A stretch of DNA of 64,000 nt from Sphingobacterium lumbrici (GTDB taxonomy: Bacteria; Bacteroidota; Bacteroidia; Sphingobacteriales; Sphingobacteriaceae): the NCBI RefSeq assembly GCF_006476045.1, contig NZ_SRZY01000028.1:124001-188000 (forward strand), written 5' to 3'. How positions within the stretch are numbered: the first letter of the stretch is position 1; each line of letters starts with the position of its first letter. This document shows, piece after piece, positions 16,827 through 26,316 of the stretch. The position numbers and the translations under genes are program-made. Below the pieces are notes generated by a model. It was not told the DNA's origin. It did no database searches and was given only the letters and a program-made list of their open reading frames with translations.

Positions 16827-17240
16827 ATGTCTACCATTTTTTCAAAAATTATTTCGGGAGAGATCCCAGCTTATAAAGTTGCGGAGAGTAATGATTATTT
16901 GGCTTTTTTGGATGTTAATCCTTTGACGAGAGGACACGTTTTAGTCATTCCGAAGAAGGAGATAGATTATATTTTTGATATGGAGGATGAGGGATATGTT
17001 GGAATGTGGATTTTTGCTAAAATTGTTTCTCAAGGCATAAAAAATATATTTCCGTGCCGTAAAGTGGGGGTTGCGGTAGTCGGATTGGAAGTGGCACACG
17101 CTCATATACATTTGATTCCCTTAAATCATGTACATGATATGAATTTTGAAAAGCCAAAACTTTCTTTACCAGCGGATGAAATGAATAAGATTGCAGAAGA
17201 TATCCGTGAATCTATTGCTCGTATTACAAATTCCAATTAA
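16827..17240 (+). CDS. HIT-family hydrolase
   Basis: A histidine-triad nucleotide hydrolase/transferase of 137 residues, cytoplasmic. The catalytic triad is at H91-x-H93-x-H95 (VAHAHIHLIPL), preceded by the typical N-terminus TIFSKIISGEIPAYKV and RGHVLVIPKKE. Members hydrolyse adenosine or guanosine phosphoramidates. The open frame extends upstream to 16692, but that stretch overlaps greA's terminator hairpins and is not conserved in type, so ATG 16827 is the start. It is probably the first gene of a run with DedA, ppa and the CNNM protein (37, 7 and 7 bp gaps). Confidence 0.92.
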   Translation: MSTIFSKIISGEIPAYKVAESNDYLAFLDVNPLTRGHVLVIPKKEIDYIFDMEDEGYVGMWIFAKIVSQGIKNIFPCRKVGVAVVGLEVAHAHIHLIPLNHVHDMNFEKPKLSLPADEMNKIAEDIRESIARITNSN

Positions 17241-17277
17241 GTTTGAAATCAACTATTCGAGAATTTAAAAAATAAAT

Positions 17278-17931
17278 ATGCAAGAATTCTTAATGTCCTT
17301 TCAGCAACTGATGGATCCCGAGTACTTATTAAGTCATGGTGGAATTTATATCGTTTGTCTGATTGTATTTGCTGAGACCGGTTTGTTTTTTGGATTTTTC
17401 CTTCCTGGTGATTATTTATTGTTTCTTGCAGGCTTGTTTTGTGCCTTGGGGAAAATCGATGTGACTATTACGACCATGTATTTTGGAATATTAGTTGCAG
17501 GTATATCGGGTAACTTTATAGGGTATTGGTTTGGTTATAGAACAGGACCGATGCTCTTCAAGCGACAGGATTCCTTTCTCTTTAAACGGAAATATGTTAT
17601 TATGGCGGAAGAATTCTATCAAAAATACGGCGGAACTGCTTTGATTATTGGTAGGTTTGTCCCGATTATTCGTACATTTGCGCCAATATTCGCAGGAGTT
17701 GTCAAATTGAATTTTCGGAAATTTGTACTATTTAATATCATAGGCGCGATTTTGTGGGTTTCTTTATTGACACTTTCAGGCTATTTTCTAGGAGTTCAGT
17801 TCCCTTGGATAATAGACTATGTTGAATATATAATTGTAGGTCTGATCGTTATAGCATTTTTGCCTATAGCAATAGCGCTACTAAAAAGATGGCTTAAAAA
17901 CAGAAAAGAAAATAAACATAACAAACAGTAA
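17278..17931 (+). CDS. DedA-family membrane protein
   Basis: A 217-residue inner-membrane protein of the DedA/SNARE-associated family, involved in membrane lipid carrier handling and envelope homeostasis. Several transmembrane or re-entrant helices are clear ([38 protein letters not shown]), and the conserved [15 protein letters not shown] segment with its arginine is present. The C-terminus is a basic tail ([15 protein letters not shown]). It lies between the HIT gene and ppa and is likely co-transcribed with them. The transported or bound lipid cannot be inferred. Confidence 0.9.
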   Translation: MQEFLMSFQQLMDPEYLLSHGGIYIVCLIVFAETGLFFGFFLPGDYLLFLAGLFCALGKIDVTITTMYFGILVAGISGNFIGYWFGYRTGPMLFKRQDSFLFKRKYVIMAEEFYQKYGGTALIIGRFVPIIRTFAPIFAGVVKLNFRKFVLFNIIGAILWVSLLTLSGYFLGVQFPWIIDYVEYIIVGLIVIAFLPIAIALLKRWLKNRKENKHNKQ

Positions 17932-17938
17932 CAAATTA

Positions 17939-18481
17939 ATGAGTACACAACATCCTTGGCATCAAGTTTCTCCCGGCGAGGACTTGCCAAATTCTGTAAA
18001 TGCTATTATAGAAATTCCTAAAGGTTCAAAGGCGAAATACGAAATTGATAAAGACAGTGGTTTAATCAAATTGGATAGAGTGTTGTTCTCATCTGTCATG
18101 TATCCCGCTAACTATGGATTCATTCCTCAAACATATTGTGATGACAAAGATCCATTGGATATTCTGGTATTATGTTCAGTAGATGTGTATCCAATGAGTT
18201 TAATTGAAGCCAAGGTAATCGGAGTAATGCACATGATTGATGGCGGGGAGCAGGATGATAAAATTATTGCAGTAGCGAAGAATGATATGTCGGTGAACTA
18301 TATCAATGATTTATCCGAACTTCCTCCGCATACAATGAAAGAAATTGTACGATTTTTCCAAGATTACAAAGCTTTGGAAGAGAAAAACGTGACAATTGAA
18401 AATTTATATGGACGTTCTTATGCTCAAAATGTAATTTTAGAGAGTATAGAGTTGTATAAAAAGGAATTTGGAAACAAATAA
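17939..18481 (+). CDS. ppa: Inorganic pyrophosphatase
   Basis: Family I soluble pyrophosphatase, which hydrolyses pyrophosphate to two phosphates and pulls biosynthetic reactions forward. It has 180 residues, with [30 protein letters not shown] and the metal-binding signature [11 protein letters not shown] (DxDPxD), then EQDDKIIAV. All active-site acids that I can place are present. It starts 7 bp after the DedA stop and ends 7 bp before the CNNM gene, so it is part of the same run of genes. Confidence 0.96.
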   Translation: MSTQHPWHQVSPGEDLPNSVNAIIEIPKGSKAKYEIDKDSGLIKLDRVLFSSVMYPANYGFIPQTYCDDKDPLDILVLCSVDVYPMSLIEAKVIGVMHMIDGGEQDDKIIAVAKNDMSVNYINDLSELPPHTMKEIVRFFQDYKALEEKNVTIENLYGRSYAQNVILESIELYKKEFGNK

Positions 18482-18488
18482 CGCATAA

Positions 18489-19805
18489 ATGGCTCTTGAT
18501 ATTTTTTGGACTGTATTTTTAGTGCTTGCAAACGGATTTTTCGTTGCCGCAGAATTTGCTATTGTCAAAGTAAGGGCTTCTCAAATTGAACTTCAAGCAA
18601 AATCAGGAAGCAATGTTGCTAAAATTGCAAAAAATATTACAGAGCATTTAGATGGATACCTGGCTGCTACACAGTTAGGTATTACATTAGCTTCTCTGGC
18701 CTTAGGTTGGGTAGGAGAACGCGTGATGACGGAAATAGTGCATGAAATATTTGCGGTGTTCAACATTGAATTAGTCGGATGGTGGGCGAAATATTCTGGT
18801 CATGTACTTGCGTTTTCTATCATTACATTCTTACATATCGTATTTGGCGAATTGGCACCAAAGTCCATCGCGATCCAAAAGCCGGTAGCTACGACCATGC
18901 GGATTGCATTACCTCTTCAGTTTTTCTATTATCTTTTTAGACCGATAATATGGTTGCTAAATGGATTCGCGAACTTTTTATTACGACTTATCGGTATTGA
19001 AACGCATTCCGGTGAGGCAAATCACTCCTCTGAAGAACTGCAGTATTTGTTGGAAAAAGGTAAGGAAAGTGGAGCACTGAATAATTCGGAGCATGAGTTG
19101 ATTAAAAATGTCTTCGATTTTAACGAACGAATTGTTAAAAATATCATGGTACCCCGCACAAAGATTGTTGCCGTAGAGGTCAATGATCCGGCAGATGAAT
19201 TTATCAAGACTGTAACAGAGGAAGGGTATTCACGTATTCCTATTTATGATGATAATATTGATCAGATTGTGGGTATAGTTCATACCAAAGATATTCTTCC
19301 ACTTATTGTAAAGGGTAAGGATGTGGTGTTGAGGAATATTATGCGCAAGCCGTATTTTATTCCTGAAACAAAGAAGATCAATGATTTGATGGCAGAGTTT
19401 CAGCTTAAGCGCATTCAAATTGCTTTTGTACTGGATGAATTTGGCGGAACGGCAGGGATGGTTACATTGGAAGATATTGTAGAAGAATTAGTAGGAGAAA
19501 TTCAAGATGAGTACGATGAAGAAACTCCTGTAGTAGAGCGTATTTCGGATACGGAGTATATGGTCGATGCAGGAGCAAGTGTACATGATACTAATGGGTA
19601 TTTGCCAATAGAATTACCCGAAAGTTCGGATTATGATACGATTGCTGGCTTGGTGAGTCATGTCTTTGATAAAATTCCAGATGTGGGGGAGACAGCCGAA
19701 CAATTTGGATATAATTTTACCATTATGAAAAAAACGCAGCAAAATATTGAATTTGTGAAATTGGATTTAGTGGAAACAGGTCATGATAACGGGGGTGCTA
19801 AATAA
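18489..19805 (+). CDS. CNNM/CBS/CorC_HlyC domain transporter-like protein
   Basis: A 438-residue membrane protein. It has an N-terminal DUF21/CNNM transmembrane domain (residues about 1-200, four hydrophobic stretches including IFWTVFLVLANGFFVAAEFA), a pair of CBS domains (about 205-335, with VPRTKIVAVEVND and IVGIVHTKDIL) and a C-terminal CorC_HlyC domain (from about 350, DGDT-like region). The family is often labelled hemolysin, but members mainly handle magnesium or cobalt export, so a metal-homeostasis role is more likely than cell lysis. It is adjacent to ppa and rsmE with gaps of 5-7 bp. Confidence 0.9.
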   Translation: MALDIFWTVFLVLANGFFVAAEFAIVKVRASQIELQAKSGSNVAKIAKNITEHLDGYLAATQLGITLASLALGWVGERVMTEIVHEIFAVFNIELVGWWAKYSGHVLAFSIITFLHIVFGELAPKSIAIQKPVATTMRIALPLQFFYYLFRPIIWLLNGFANFLLRLIGIETHSGEANHSSEELQYLLEKGKESGALNNSEHELIKNVFDFNERIVKNIMVPRTKIVAVEVNDPADEFIKTVTEEGYSRIPIYDDNIDQIVGIVHTKDILPLIVKGKDVVLRNIMRKPYFIPETKKINDLMAEFQLKRIQIAFVLDEFGGTAGMVTLEDIVEELVGEIQDEYDEETPVVERISDTEYMVDAGASVHDTNGYLPIELPESSDYDTIAGLVSHVFDKIPDVGETAEQFGYNFTIMKKTQQNIEFVKLDLVETGHDNGGAK

Positions 19806-19810
19806 GAAAG

Positions 19811-20527
19811 ATGAATCTTTTTTATACACCTGAAATAGAATTCCATCATTCCTCTTTTTTATTAAGTGAAGAAGAAAGTAAACATGCTATCCGTGTATTG
19901 CGTCTTTCTGCAGGAAGCATTATCCATTTGGTAGATGGAAGAGGGGGGATGTATAAAACGGAGATTATTGAAGCTCATCCCAAAAGAACGAGCCTTCGGG
20001 TTATTCATGTAGAAGAAAATTATACTCTAAGTCCTTACCACCTTCATATTGCAGTAGCGCCTACAAAAAATATAGATCGTCTGGAATGGTTTTTGGAAAA
20101 AGCTACCGAAATAGGTTTGCAGGAGTTTACTCCCATTATTTGTGCGCATTCAGAGCGTAAAGAGGTAAAGACAGAGCGGTTGGAAAAAGTGGCAATAGCC
20201 GCAATGAAACAATCCCTGAAAGCTTATCTTCCTAAGATAAACCCTGCGATTTCATTTGCTAAATTTATAGATAGCCAGCAGCAGGATGTACAGTCTATAA
20301 AAGCTATTGCACATTGTGTAGATAGTGATAAAAAATATATCACCAACTCTTTTTCAAAAGGAGAAAACTATTTGATTCTGATAGGCCCGGAGGGCGACTT
20401 TTCTGAACAAGAAATCCAATATGCTTTGCAGGCCGGTTATACCCCTTTATCATTAGGAGCGGCAAGATTGCGTACAGAAACTGCTGCGTTGGCTTCTGTA
20501 TTAGAAATATCGTTGCTTAATCGTTAG
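19811..20527 (+). CDS. rsmE: 16S rRNA (uracil-1498-N3)-methyltransferase RsmE
   Basis: Methylates N3 of U1498 in 16S rRNA using S-adenosylmethionine. It has 238 residues, with an N-terminal PUA-like domain (SEEESKHAIRVLRLSAGSIIHLVDGRGG) followed by a SPOUT knot with LILIGPEGDFSEQEI and SLGAARLRTETAALASV, the cofactor-binding loops. A KATEIGLQEFTPII block also fits. The stop codon overlaps by 4 bp the stop of the converging DUF3299-like gene. It is the last gene of the run starting at the HIT gene. Confidence 0.96.
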   Translation: MNLFYTPEIEFHHSSFLLSEEESKHAIRVLRLSAGSIIHLVDGRGGMYKTEIIEAHPKRTSLRVIHVEENYTLSPYHLHIAVAPTKNIDRLEWFLEKATEIGLQEFTPIICAHSERKEVKTERLEKVAIAAMKQSLKAYLPKINPAISFAKFIDSQQQDVQSIKAIAHCVDSDKKYITNSFSKGENYLILIGPEGDFSEQEIQYALQAGYTPLSLGAARLRTETAALASVLEISLLNR

Positions 20528-21006
20528 TTTAAGAGTTCCGCATTTACGATTTGAATTTCTGCGTTTCCTTTTAGCGGTTCGGGGTTGAATACCATCTTCC
20601 CTTTTAATTTTATAGGTTCGTCTGTAAACTTAATTGTACCTTTTTTCATAAAAATTTCTACCATAGGCGGTATTCCGTTGGTGCCACAAAACTGACATTG
20701 TGCTATAGGAAGGACTGAGAGCATGAATGTATTGTGGTTTCTGCCACTGGTAAGAGGTACCATATACCCTGGCAACTCGACAATCTTGTTCTCCAGTTTT
20801 TTTAATTCAGGAGGGTAATGAGGGGTATATACTTTTTTATTTCCTTCCGTACTTACTTTGTACATCATTTTGTCAATGGCTTCCCAGATATTGTTCATCA
20901 TAGGGGTATGATCCGGCACATTGAGGTTTGGATAATCTTTTATCTGTGCATTAGAAACTGCACTGCTCAGTAAAAGTAAATTTAGTATAAGCAATAATTT
21001 ATTCAT
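20524..21006 (-). CDS. Exported DUF3299-like protein
   Basis: A 160-residue exported protein with a clean signal peptide (KLLLILNLLLLSSAVSNAQ). The rest contains VELPGYMVPL, then LSVLPIAQCQFCGTNGIPPMVEIF, the combination seen in the DUF3299 family, where a CxFC pair suggests a metal or redox site. It lies 50 bp downstream of an ABC permease with a histidine-rich loop, and I think it belongs to that operon as a periplasmic accessory. DUF3299 proteins next to FtsX-type permeases occur in clusters related to zinc handling in Proteobacteria, so a zinc role is plausible but inferred. Confidence 0.75.
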   Translation of the reverse strand: MNKLLLILNLLLLSSAVSNAQIKDYPNLNVPDHTPMMNNIWEAIDKMMYKVSTEGNKKVYTPHYPPELKKLENKIVELPGYMVPLTSGRNHNTFMLSVLPIAQCQFCGTNGIPPMVEIFMKKGTIKFTDEPIKLKGKMVFNPEPLKGNAEIQIVNAELLN

Positions 21007-21056
21007 ATTTATCTATCTAACTATTTAACTTTCTAGCCTCCTAACCATTTAACCCT

Positions 21057-22475
21057 CTAACTTTTAGAAGATAAAGTTTTTGAAATCGTTGTATTATAGG
21101 CTTTGAATGCAGGAATTAATGCGGCGATGACACCCAGTAAAATAGCTGTAACTAAAATAAGAACCTCGTTCGGATATAATTTGAATGCTTCGATGAAATC
21201 CGCACTTTGGCTTGTCTGTGTGCTTATATAGTAAAGTGCACTATGCCCCATTAGCAAGCCGATACAACCTCCTATTAAGGTAATCACTAGCCCTTCGACT
21301 ATTACCAGGGCGAAAAGTTTAGTTTTCGTTGCTCCCATGGTCCGCATAATAGCCATATCATATCGTCGTTCTTTCAACGCATTGTATAGGCTTATAAAAA
21401 CGCTTAATGCGGCTATAAACATGATGACATAGGCCAATATAGCTAGTGAATCTAAGCCTACGCCGAGTAGCGAAAATATTCTGGAGCTCTCTATTGCGGG
21501 AGATGCAGCCTGCATGTGTGTGCTTTGATTGACTAGTCTAGGCAGTATCCCTATCGCTGCGGGAGAGCTATATTTGACTAATAGTGCTGTGATCTCTACG
21601 CCATGATCTTCGATCATGCCCTGGCCTATGCTTTTGACCAAGGTAGGGTCTTCCATTCGTGGTTTTTCCTTTGTAAGGGTTTCTGTTCCGTGAGCAGGAT
21701 GTTGATGATCATGATCTTCTGCATGATCTTCTGCATGATCTTCTGCATGGTCATGCTCATTGCTGTGTTCATGATGATGCGCATCAGCAGTAGTTGTGTG
21801 CTTATGGTCTGCATGGTCATGGTTACAGTCGGGGCCATGTATATGTTCGCCATCGTGGGCTATACCATGTACTTCCCATACACTGGCCAGGTTGGAGAGT
21901 ATCAGGTTGTCTACTACCGATCGGGAAGGAGCCAGGATACCCACCACTTTGAAAGGGTGGTTGTCATGTACATGAGCATCGGCCGATAGTCCGTGAGCAC
22001 TGTGTATCTCATCACCGATCTTTAATAGGTGCTTCCTGGCGACCTCAGCACCGAGCACGATCTCAAAGCTTTTGGTCCAGAGTGCACCTTGTGCCATTTT
22101 AAGTTCATATAGCTCTATGAATGTGGCGTCGGTGCCAATGATACGGTGTCCTTTATAATTATCCCCCAATGAGATCGGAACAGCTAGCTGTACGAATGGG
22201 TTTGTGGCTATTTTATTCGCTTCTGCAAGCGATATATTACCTGTAGGGTTGTCGACATGATATAGGCTGCTCAGGATTAACTGCATCGGGCTGCCCTTTG
22301 CGCCGACCACCAGATCAACATTTTTGCTGTTATTTTCCAGCTGTTTCTCGAAGCTGTCTCCGGATATATAAATGACTAATAATATGGATACACCAAAAGC
22401 GGTCAAAAATATGCTTAATAGCGTCGATCCCCATTGTTGGGTAATGTTCTTCCAAGCTAATGCCAAAGTATTCAT
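21057..22475 (-). CDS. FtsX-type ABC permease with histidine-rich loop
   Basis: A 472-residue inner-membrane permease of the MacB/LolCE type: an N-terminal helix (LLSIFLTAFGVSILLVIYISG), a large periplasmic domain (about 45-340), then three helices (LAILAYVIMFIAALSVFISLY to the end) with the usual RRYDMAIMRTMGAT coupling segment. Within the periplasmic domain, about residues 205-265 form a run of His, Asp and Glu including three near-identical HAED units, encoded by 12-bp DNA repeats at 21711-21746. Such a stretch would bind zinc or similar metals. It overlaps the ATPase gene region by only a 1-bp gap and sits next to the DUF3299-like gene. Confidence 0.85.
   Translation of the reverse strand: MNTLALAWKNITQQWGSTLLSIFLTAFGVSILLVIYISGDSFEKQLENNSKNVDLVVGAKGSPMQLILSSLYHVDNPTGNISLAEANKIATNPFVQLAVPISLGDNYKGHRIIGTDATFIELYELKMAQGALWTKSFEIVLGAEVARKHLLKIGDEIHSAHGLSADAHVHDNHPFKVVGILAPSRSVVDNLILSNLASVWEVHGIAHDGEHIHGPDCNHDHADHKHTTTADAHHHEHSNEHDHAEDHAEDHAEDHDHQHPAHGTETLTKEKPRMEDPTLVKSIGQGMIEDHGVEITALLVKYSSPAAIGILPRLVNQSTHMQAASPAIESSRIFSLLGVGLDSLAILAYVIMFIAALSVFISLYNALKERRYDMAIMRTMGATKTKLFALVIVEGLVITLIGGCIGLLMGHSALYYISTQTSQSADFIEAFKLYPNEVLILVTAILLGVIAALIPAFKAYNTTISKTLSSKS
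21711..21746 (-). repeat. Three 12-bp tandem repeats in the histidine-rich coding stretch
   Basis: Three exact copies of the 12-mer atgatcttctgc (plus-strand sense) encode successive HAED units. Copy number could vary by slippage without breaking the reading frame. Confidence 0.85.
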
Positions 22476-22476
22476 G

Positions 22477-23103
22477 TCAGAGTTGATAAGTGTTGGAGAA
22501 GTTGTCTTTAATTCTTTTGTCGTGTGTGGCGATTAATAAAGTAGCTCCATAAGAAGTAGCCGTTTCCAAAAGTAAGTCTAGAACGTGTCTTGTATTGGTG
22601 TCGTCCAGTGCAGCTGTAGGTTCATCAGCAATCAATAGTTTTGGATTATTAACTACGGCACGAGCTATCGCCGCACGTTGAAGCTGGCCTCTGCTTAGTT
22701 GAGATGGGTAACTATCTGCTTTGTCTGCTATCTGCAATTTGTCCAAAATTCTTAAGATAGCCTCTCGGTCAACAGCTTTTTTGGCCAAATGTTGCGCCAG
22801 CTCGATATTTTCTTTAGTCGTTAAATTCTTTAAAAGATGTGCCTCTTGAAAGATAAAGCCGATGTTTTCCGCACGGAATCTATCCAGCTGGCTTTCGGTA
22901 AGCTGGTATATGTCTTGCTCTCCGATATAGACTTTCCCATTGGAAGGCTTGGATAGTCCGCCCAGTAAATGAAGTAAAGTTGTTTTTCCTGTGCCTGAGT
23001 CTCCTAATAGAAGGGTGTGTTGGTTTTTTTCTATTGTGAAGTCAGGAAACTGAAGTTCGAGCGAAGGGGAATATTTGAACGTAAGATTTTCTGAACGTAC
23101 CAT
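22477..23103 (-). CDS. ABC transporter ATPase, LolD/MacB type
   Basis: The ATPase partner of the adjacent FtsX-type permease. It has 208 residues, with Walker A LLGDSGTGKTTLLHLLGG, Q-loop FIFQEAHLL, signature LSRGQLQRAAIARA (an Arg replaces the second Gly of LSGGQ), Walker B LLIADEPTAALD, and the switch region LLIATHD. The open frame extends to a TTG at 23136, but ATG 23101-23103 (MVRSENLTFKYSP) is the natural family start. One base separates its stop from the permease ATG, so they are translated together. The order ATPase, permease, DUF3299 on the minus strand looks like one operon. Confidence 0.9.
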   Translation of the reverse strand: MVRSENLTFKYSPSLELQFPDFTIEKNQHTLLLGDSGTGKTTLLHLLGGLSKPSNGKVYIGEQDIYQLTESQLDRFRAENIGFIFQEAHLLKNLTTKENIELAQHLAKKAVDREAILRILDKLQIADKADSYPSQLSRGQLQRAAIARAVVNNPKLLIADEPTAALDDTNTRHVLDLLLETATSYGATLLIATHDKRIKDNFSNTYQL

Positions 23104-23338
23104 GAATGAATTTGTTCCAGTAGTTTTTAGTTTCAACCTTAAAGGTATCGGAAATTGCTTAGAATAGAAAATCTTAATAAAAATATTACACGATTAACAA
23201 CCTTCCCTTTAAAGAAAATTTAACGTATCCTACATAACTATGTTTATTTATCGTTCTGTTTTCGGGTATTTTGGTAATGATTCAGGTTGTTAATAAATAA
23301 TTAACATTAGATTCAATTAAAGGTAATCTGTTGGTAAC

Positions 23339-23367
23339 ATTGAGTTAATGTGCCTCGTGTACTTTTG
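23339..23367 (+). promoter_or_regulatory. Promoter of the TonB receptor gene
   Basis: ATTG (23339-23342) and TACTTTTG (23360-23367) match the Bacteroidota -33 and -7 elements with a 17-nt spacer, 23 bp before the TTG start. Confidence 0.5.
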
Positions 23368-23390
23368 TGTTAAATTAAAATTAATTCAAG

Positions 23391-26249
23391 TTGAAACTAA
23401 ATTTAAACATTAAAAGAGCAAGTCTACTGTTATCAGGTATAATAGTATGCTCGGTTGTTTCTGCACAGAAAGTGGATCCGAAAGGAAATGTCCTGCCAAA
23501 AGATTCCAATAAACAAGATACTACCAAGACATTAAATGCACAACAGAAGAATAGTGCCTCCATTGCAGATGGTGTTGCTGCTTCCGGATCAACTTTGGGT
23601 ATCCGTGGTAGGATTATCGATGTGGAGACGATGCAGCCAATTTCTGGTGTAAGTGTTTCCTTAGCAGATAATAGTAAAGCGACTTCAACCAATGAAAACG
23701 GAGAATTTATTATTCCGGTAAACAAAAAGGGTATCTATGAAATTGTAAGCAGCTACCTGGGATATAATAAAGAGATCACTCCTGTGGTTTTAGCCGAAAA
23801 AAACTGGGAAAATATCAGTGTTGTTTTAGTAAGTGAGTCATCTGCTTTAGATGAAGTTGTTGTTACAAGAAGACGTGTGCAGGCCAGTGAAATCGCTTTG
23901 TTGGAAGAACGCAAAGCTTCGAATCTGATGGTGGAAAAAATAGGTGCACAGGAGCTTTCTAGAAAAGGAGTATCTGATGCTGAAGGGGCATTGACGAAGA
24001 TGAGCGGTGTCACCAAATCAGCAGGTGGAGCTAACGTATTTGTACGTGGATTGGGCGACCGTTATAACAGTACTACGCTAAATGGTTTGCCTTTGTCTTC
24101 TGAAGACCCGCTTAATAAAAATGTTTCTTTGGATTTCTTTGGTACTTCTATTATTCAGAGTATTGCCGTTAATAAAACATTCAACCCTACATTGGGAGCG
24201 GATGTTGCAGGTGCTAATATTGATATTCTTTCTAAGGTACTTGCTGATAATAACTTTTTGGAAATTGGTGTTTCTACAGGTGTCAATACACAGGCGCTCA
24301 AAACAGATAATTTTCAGAAGATAACTGGCTCTAATTGGTTCGGGAGTTTGGCGGAGTCCAAAAGTACAATAACGAATGGAAGCAATTATGCCTTTGCCAA
24401 TAAATGGAATCCAAAACCATTTGACGGGACACCAATTAATTCTTCTTTTTCATTAGCTGGAGGAAAGAGAGTGAGAGTAGGTGAAAATAACTTAAATGTG
24501 TTTTTATCTGCTAATATGAATTCGGAATATAAATACTATGATGGCGTTGTTCGCCAGACATTGACGAACGGCGAGATTTTCCTAGATCAAAAATCAACAC
24601 TTTCTCAATATAATATCGATAAGACAGCCATTGCAAACTTGAAATATTCGTTTGGCAAACATTACGTGGCTTTCAATTCATTGTATATCAATAATCAAAG
24701 CCAAACATTTGAAGATAACTATGGTTTAAATAGTTTTCCAAATCCAAATGATAGAGGTTTGTTCAGAAGACAGCATATTGTAGATAATAATTTGTTTGTC
24801 AATCAATTGTTGTCAAAATTGGTGCTGTCTGATGTGTTGGATTTAGATCTTGGAATTGCGCATAACCTGGTGAAAGGTAATGAGCCTGATCGTCGAACTA
24901 TCAGGTTGTCAGAAGTGTTTGAGGATGATGGTCGCAGCAATTTCTATTTGATGGGAGAGCAAAATTCAAATGAGCGATACTATTCGGATTTGACAGAAAA
25001 TGCATGGTCGACAAAAGCTATTGCTACTTATAATTTCGATAAAGAAAGCGATTTTGAACGCAAGATTAACTTTGGATATAATGGTAATATCATCAATAGA
25101 GATTTTAATGCTACGTTGTATACGCACCTGATAGACGGAAGCCGTCTTCTAGATCCAAATAATGTTTATAATATAGATAATGTATTCAATAGTAGTACAT
25201 TACAGTCTAATTTCTTTCGGTTGAGTTCGCGAATGGGGAATTTTGAACCCGAATGGTATAAAGCCAATAAGCGTGTGCATTCTGCTGTGTTAATGGGAAT
25301 ATATCAATTTGATCCTAAATTTACAGCCCTAATAGGAATAAGATACGATAATGTGTTCCAGGATGTTAGCTATAAAACAGCGTTAAATGATTCAGAATTG
25401 AACGATAATGAGCCGTTAAAGAAGAATTATGTGTTGCCAAGCTTGAATCTGAAGTATATGTTAACAGAAAAGAGTAACCTAAGAGCATCTGCTAGTATGT
25501 CTTATACTTTGCCGCAGTTTATCGAAATGGCTGAATTCTTGAACACTTTCTCCACTTACACTACGCAAGGAAATCCAGACTTAAAGCCCGTTCAGAATAC
25601 AAATTTTGATGTGAAATGGGAGCTGTTTCCAACCGTAGGAGAATTAATTTCTGTAGGTGTATTTTATAAGCAGTTGAAAGATCCTATTGCGCGTACCGAG
25701 ATGAGTGGTAATGTGATGACATATCATAATGTCGGATCTACCGCTACTGTTGCTGGTGCCGAAATCGAACTGAAGAAAAACATTCTAAAAACGATGACAG
25801 AAAATGGTGATAATGTATTGTCCGGAGGTCTGAACCTATCGTATTTGTATAGCAATCAAAAACTAGAAAATATCTTACCAAGATTTACTGCTGAAGAATC
25901 TGCATTACAGGGCGCATCGCCTGTGTTGATCAATACAGACGTGACTTACTTGTGGAATAGGAGAGACTGGAATTTGACATCTACTGCCGTATTGAATTAT
26001 TTCAGTGACCGTATTTATTCTTTAGGTGGAAGTAATGCATACAGAGATATTATAGAAAAAGGAATCCCTACACTAGATGTTATTTCACAGGCAGATATTA
26101 AGAAGCATTGGGGTATTAATGTAAAGTTGCGTAATCTTCTTAATCCTGCAATTCGTTTAGAACGCGAGACAGATAATGGTGAAGCAATAGCATTAAGTTC
26201 GTATAAGCGCGGAATTGATATGAGTGTTGGTATATCCTATCGTTTTTAA
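23391..26249 (+). CDS. TonB-dependent outer-membrane receptor with regulatory-like domain
   Basis: A 952-residue outer-membrane receptor that imports a ligand using TonB energy. It has a signal peptide (residues 1-25, ending VSAQ), a carboxypeptidase-regulatory-like beta sandwich (about 70-155, IRGRIIDVETMQPISGVSVSL), a plug domain (about 180-280, with GGANVFVRGLGDRYNSTTLNG), and a beta-barrel ending in the aromatic SVGISYRF signal. The only start that keeps the signal peptide is TTG at 23391. No in-frame ATG exists upstream before a stop codon. It is followed by a beta-helix lipoprotein rather than a SusD-like protein, so the pair probably takes up something other than a typical Sus glycan. 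The ligand is unknown. Confidence 0.9.
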   Translation: MKLNLNIKRASLLLSGIIVCSVVSAQKVDPKGNVLPKDSNKQDTTKTLNAQQKNSASIADGVAASGSTLGIRGRIIDVETMQPISGVSVSLADNSKATSTNENGEFIIPVNKKGIYEIVSSYLGYNKEITPVVLAEKNWENISVVLVSESSALDEVVVTRRRVQASEIALLEERKASNLMVEKIGAQELSRKGVSDAEGALTKMSGVTKSAGGANVFVRGLGDRYNSTTLNGLPLSSEDPLNKNVSLDFFGTSIIQSIAVNKTFNPTLGADVAGANIDILSKVLADNNFLEIGVSTGVNTQALKTDNFQKITGSNWFGSLAESKSTITNGSNYAFANKWNPKPFDGTPINSSFSLAGGKRVRVGENNLNVFLSANMNSEYKYYDGVVRQTLTNGEIFLDQKSTLSQYNIDKTAIANLKYSFGKHYVAFNSLYINNQSQTFEDNYGLNSFPNPNDRGLFRRQHIVDNNLFVNQLLSKLVLSDVLDLDLGIAHNLVKGNEPDRRTIRLSEVFEDDGRSNFYLMGEQNSNERYYSDLTENAWSTKAIATYNFDKESDFERKINFGYNGNIINRDFNATLYTHLIDGSRLLDPNNVYNIDNVFNSSTLQSNFFRLSSRMGNFEPEWYKANKRVHSAVLMGIYQFDPKFTALIGIRYDNVFQDVSYKTALNDSELNDNEPLKKNYVLPSLNLKYMLTEKSNLRASASMSYTLPQFIEMAEFLNTFSTYTTQGNPDLKPVQNTNFDVKWELFPTVGELISVGVFYKQLKDPIARTEMSGNVMTYHNVGSTATVAGAEIELKKNILKTMTENGDNVLSGGLNLSYLYSNQKLENILPRFTAEESALQGASPVLINTDVTYLWNRRDWNLTSTAVLNYFSDRIYSLGGSNAYRDIIEKGIPTLDVISQADIKKHWGINVKLRNLLNPAIRLERETDNGEAIALSSYKRGIDMSVGISYRF

Positions 26250-26316
26250 TGGTTTAGTAATATTGGGTTAACAGTTAGATTAATTTAAAAAGTTAAAATT
26301 GTATAAAATTAAAAAG

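Noticed and set aside
21603-21989. 128-codon open frame on the plus strand opposite the histidine-rich permease stretch
   Set aside because: It is a mirror of the His/Asp-rich coding region (low-complexity Met/Ile/Val string) with no start signal or family resemblance.
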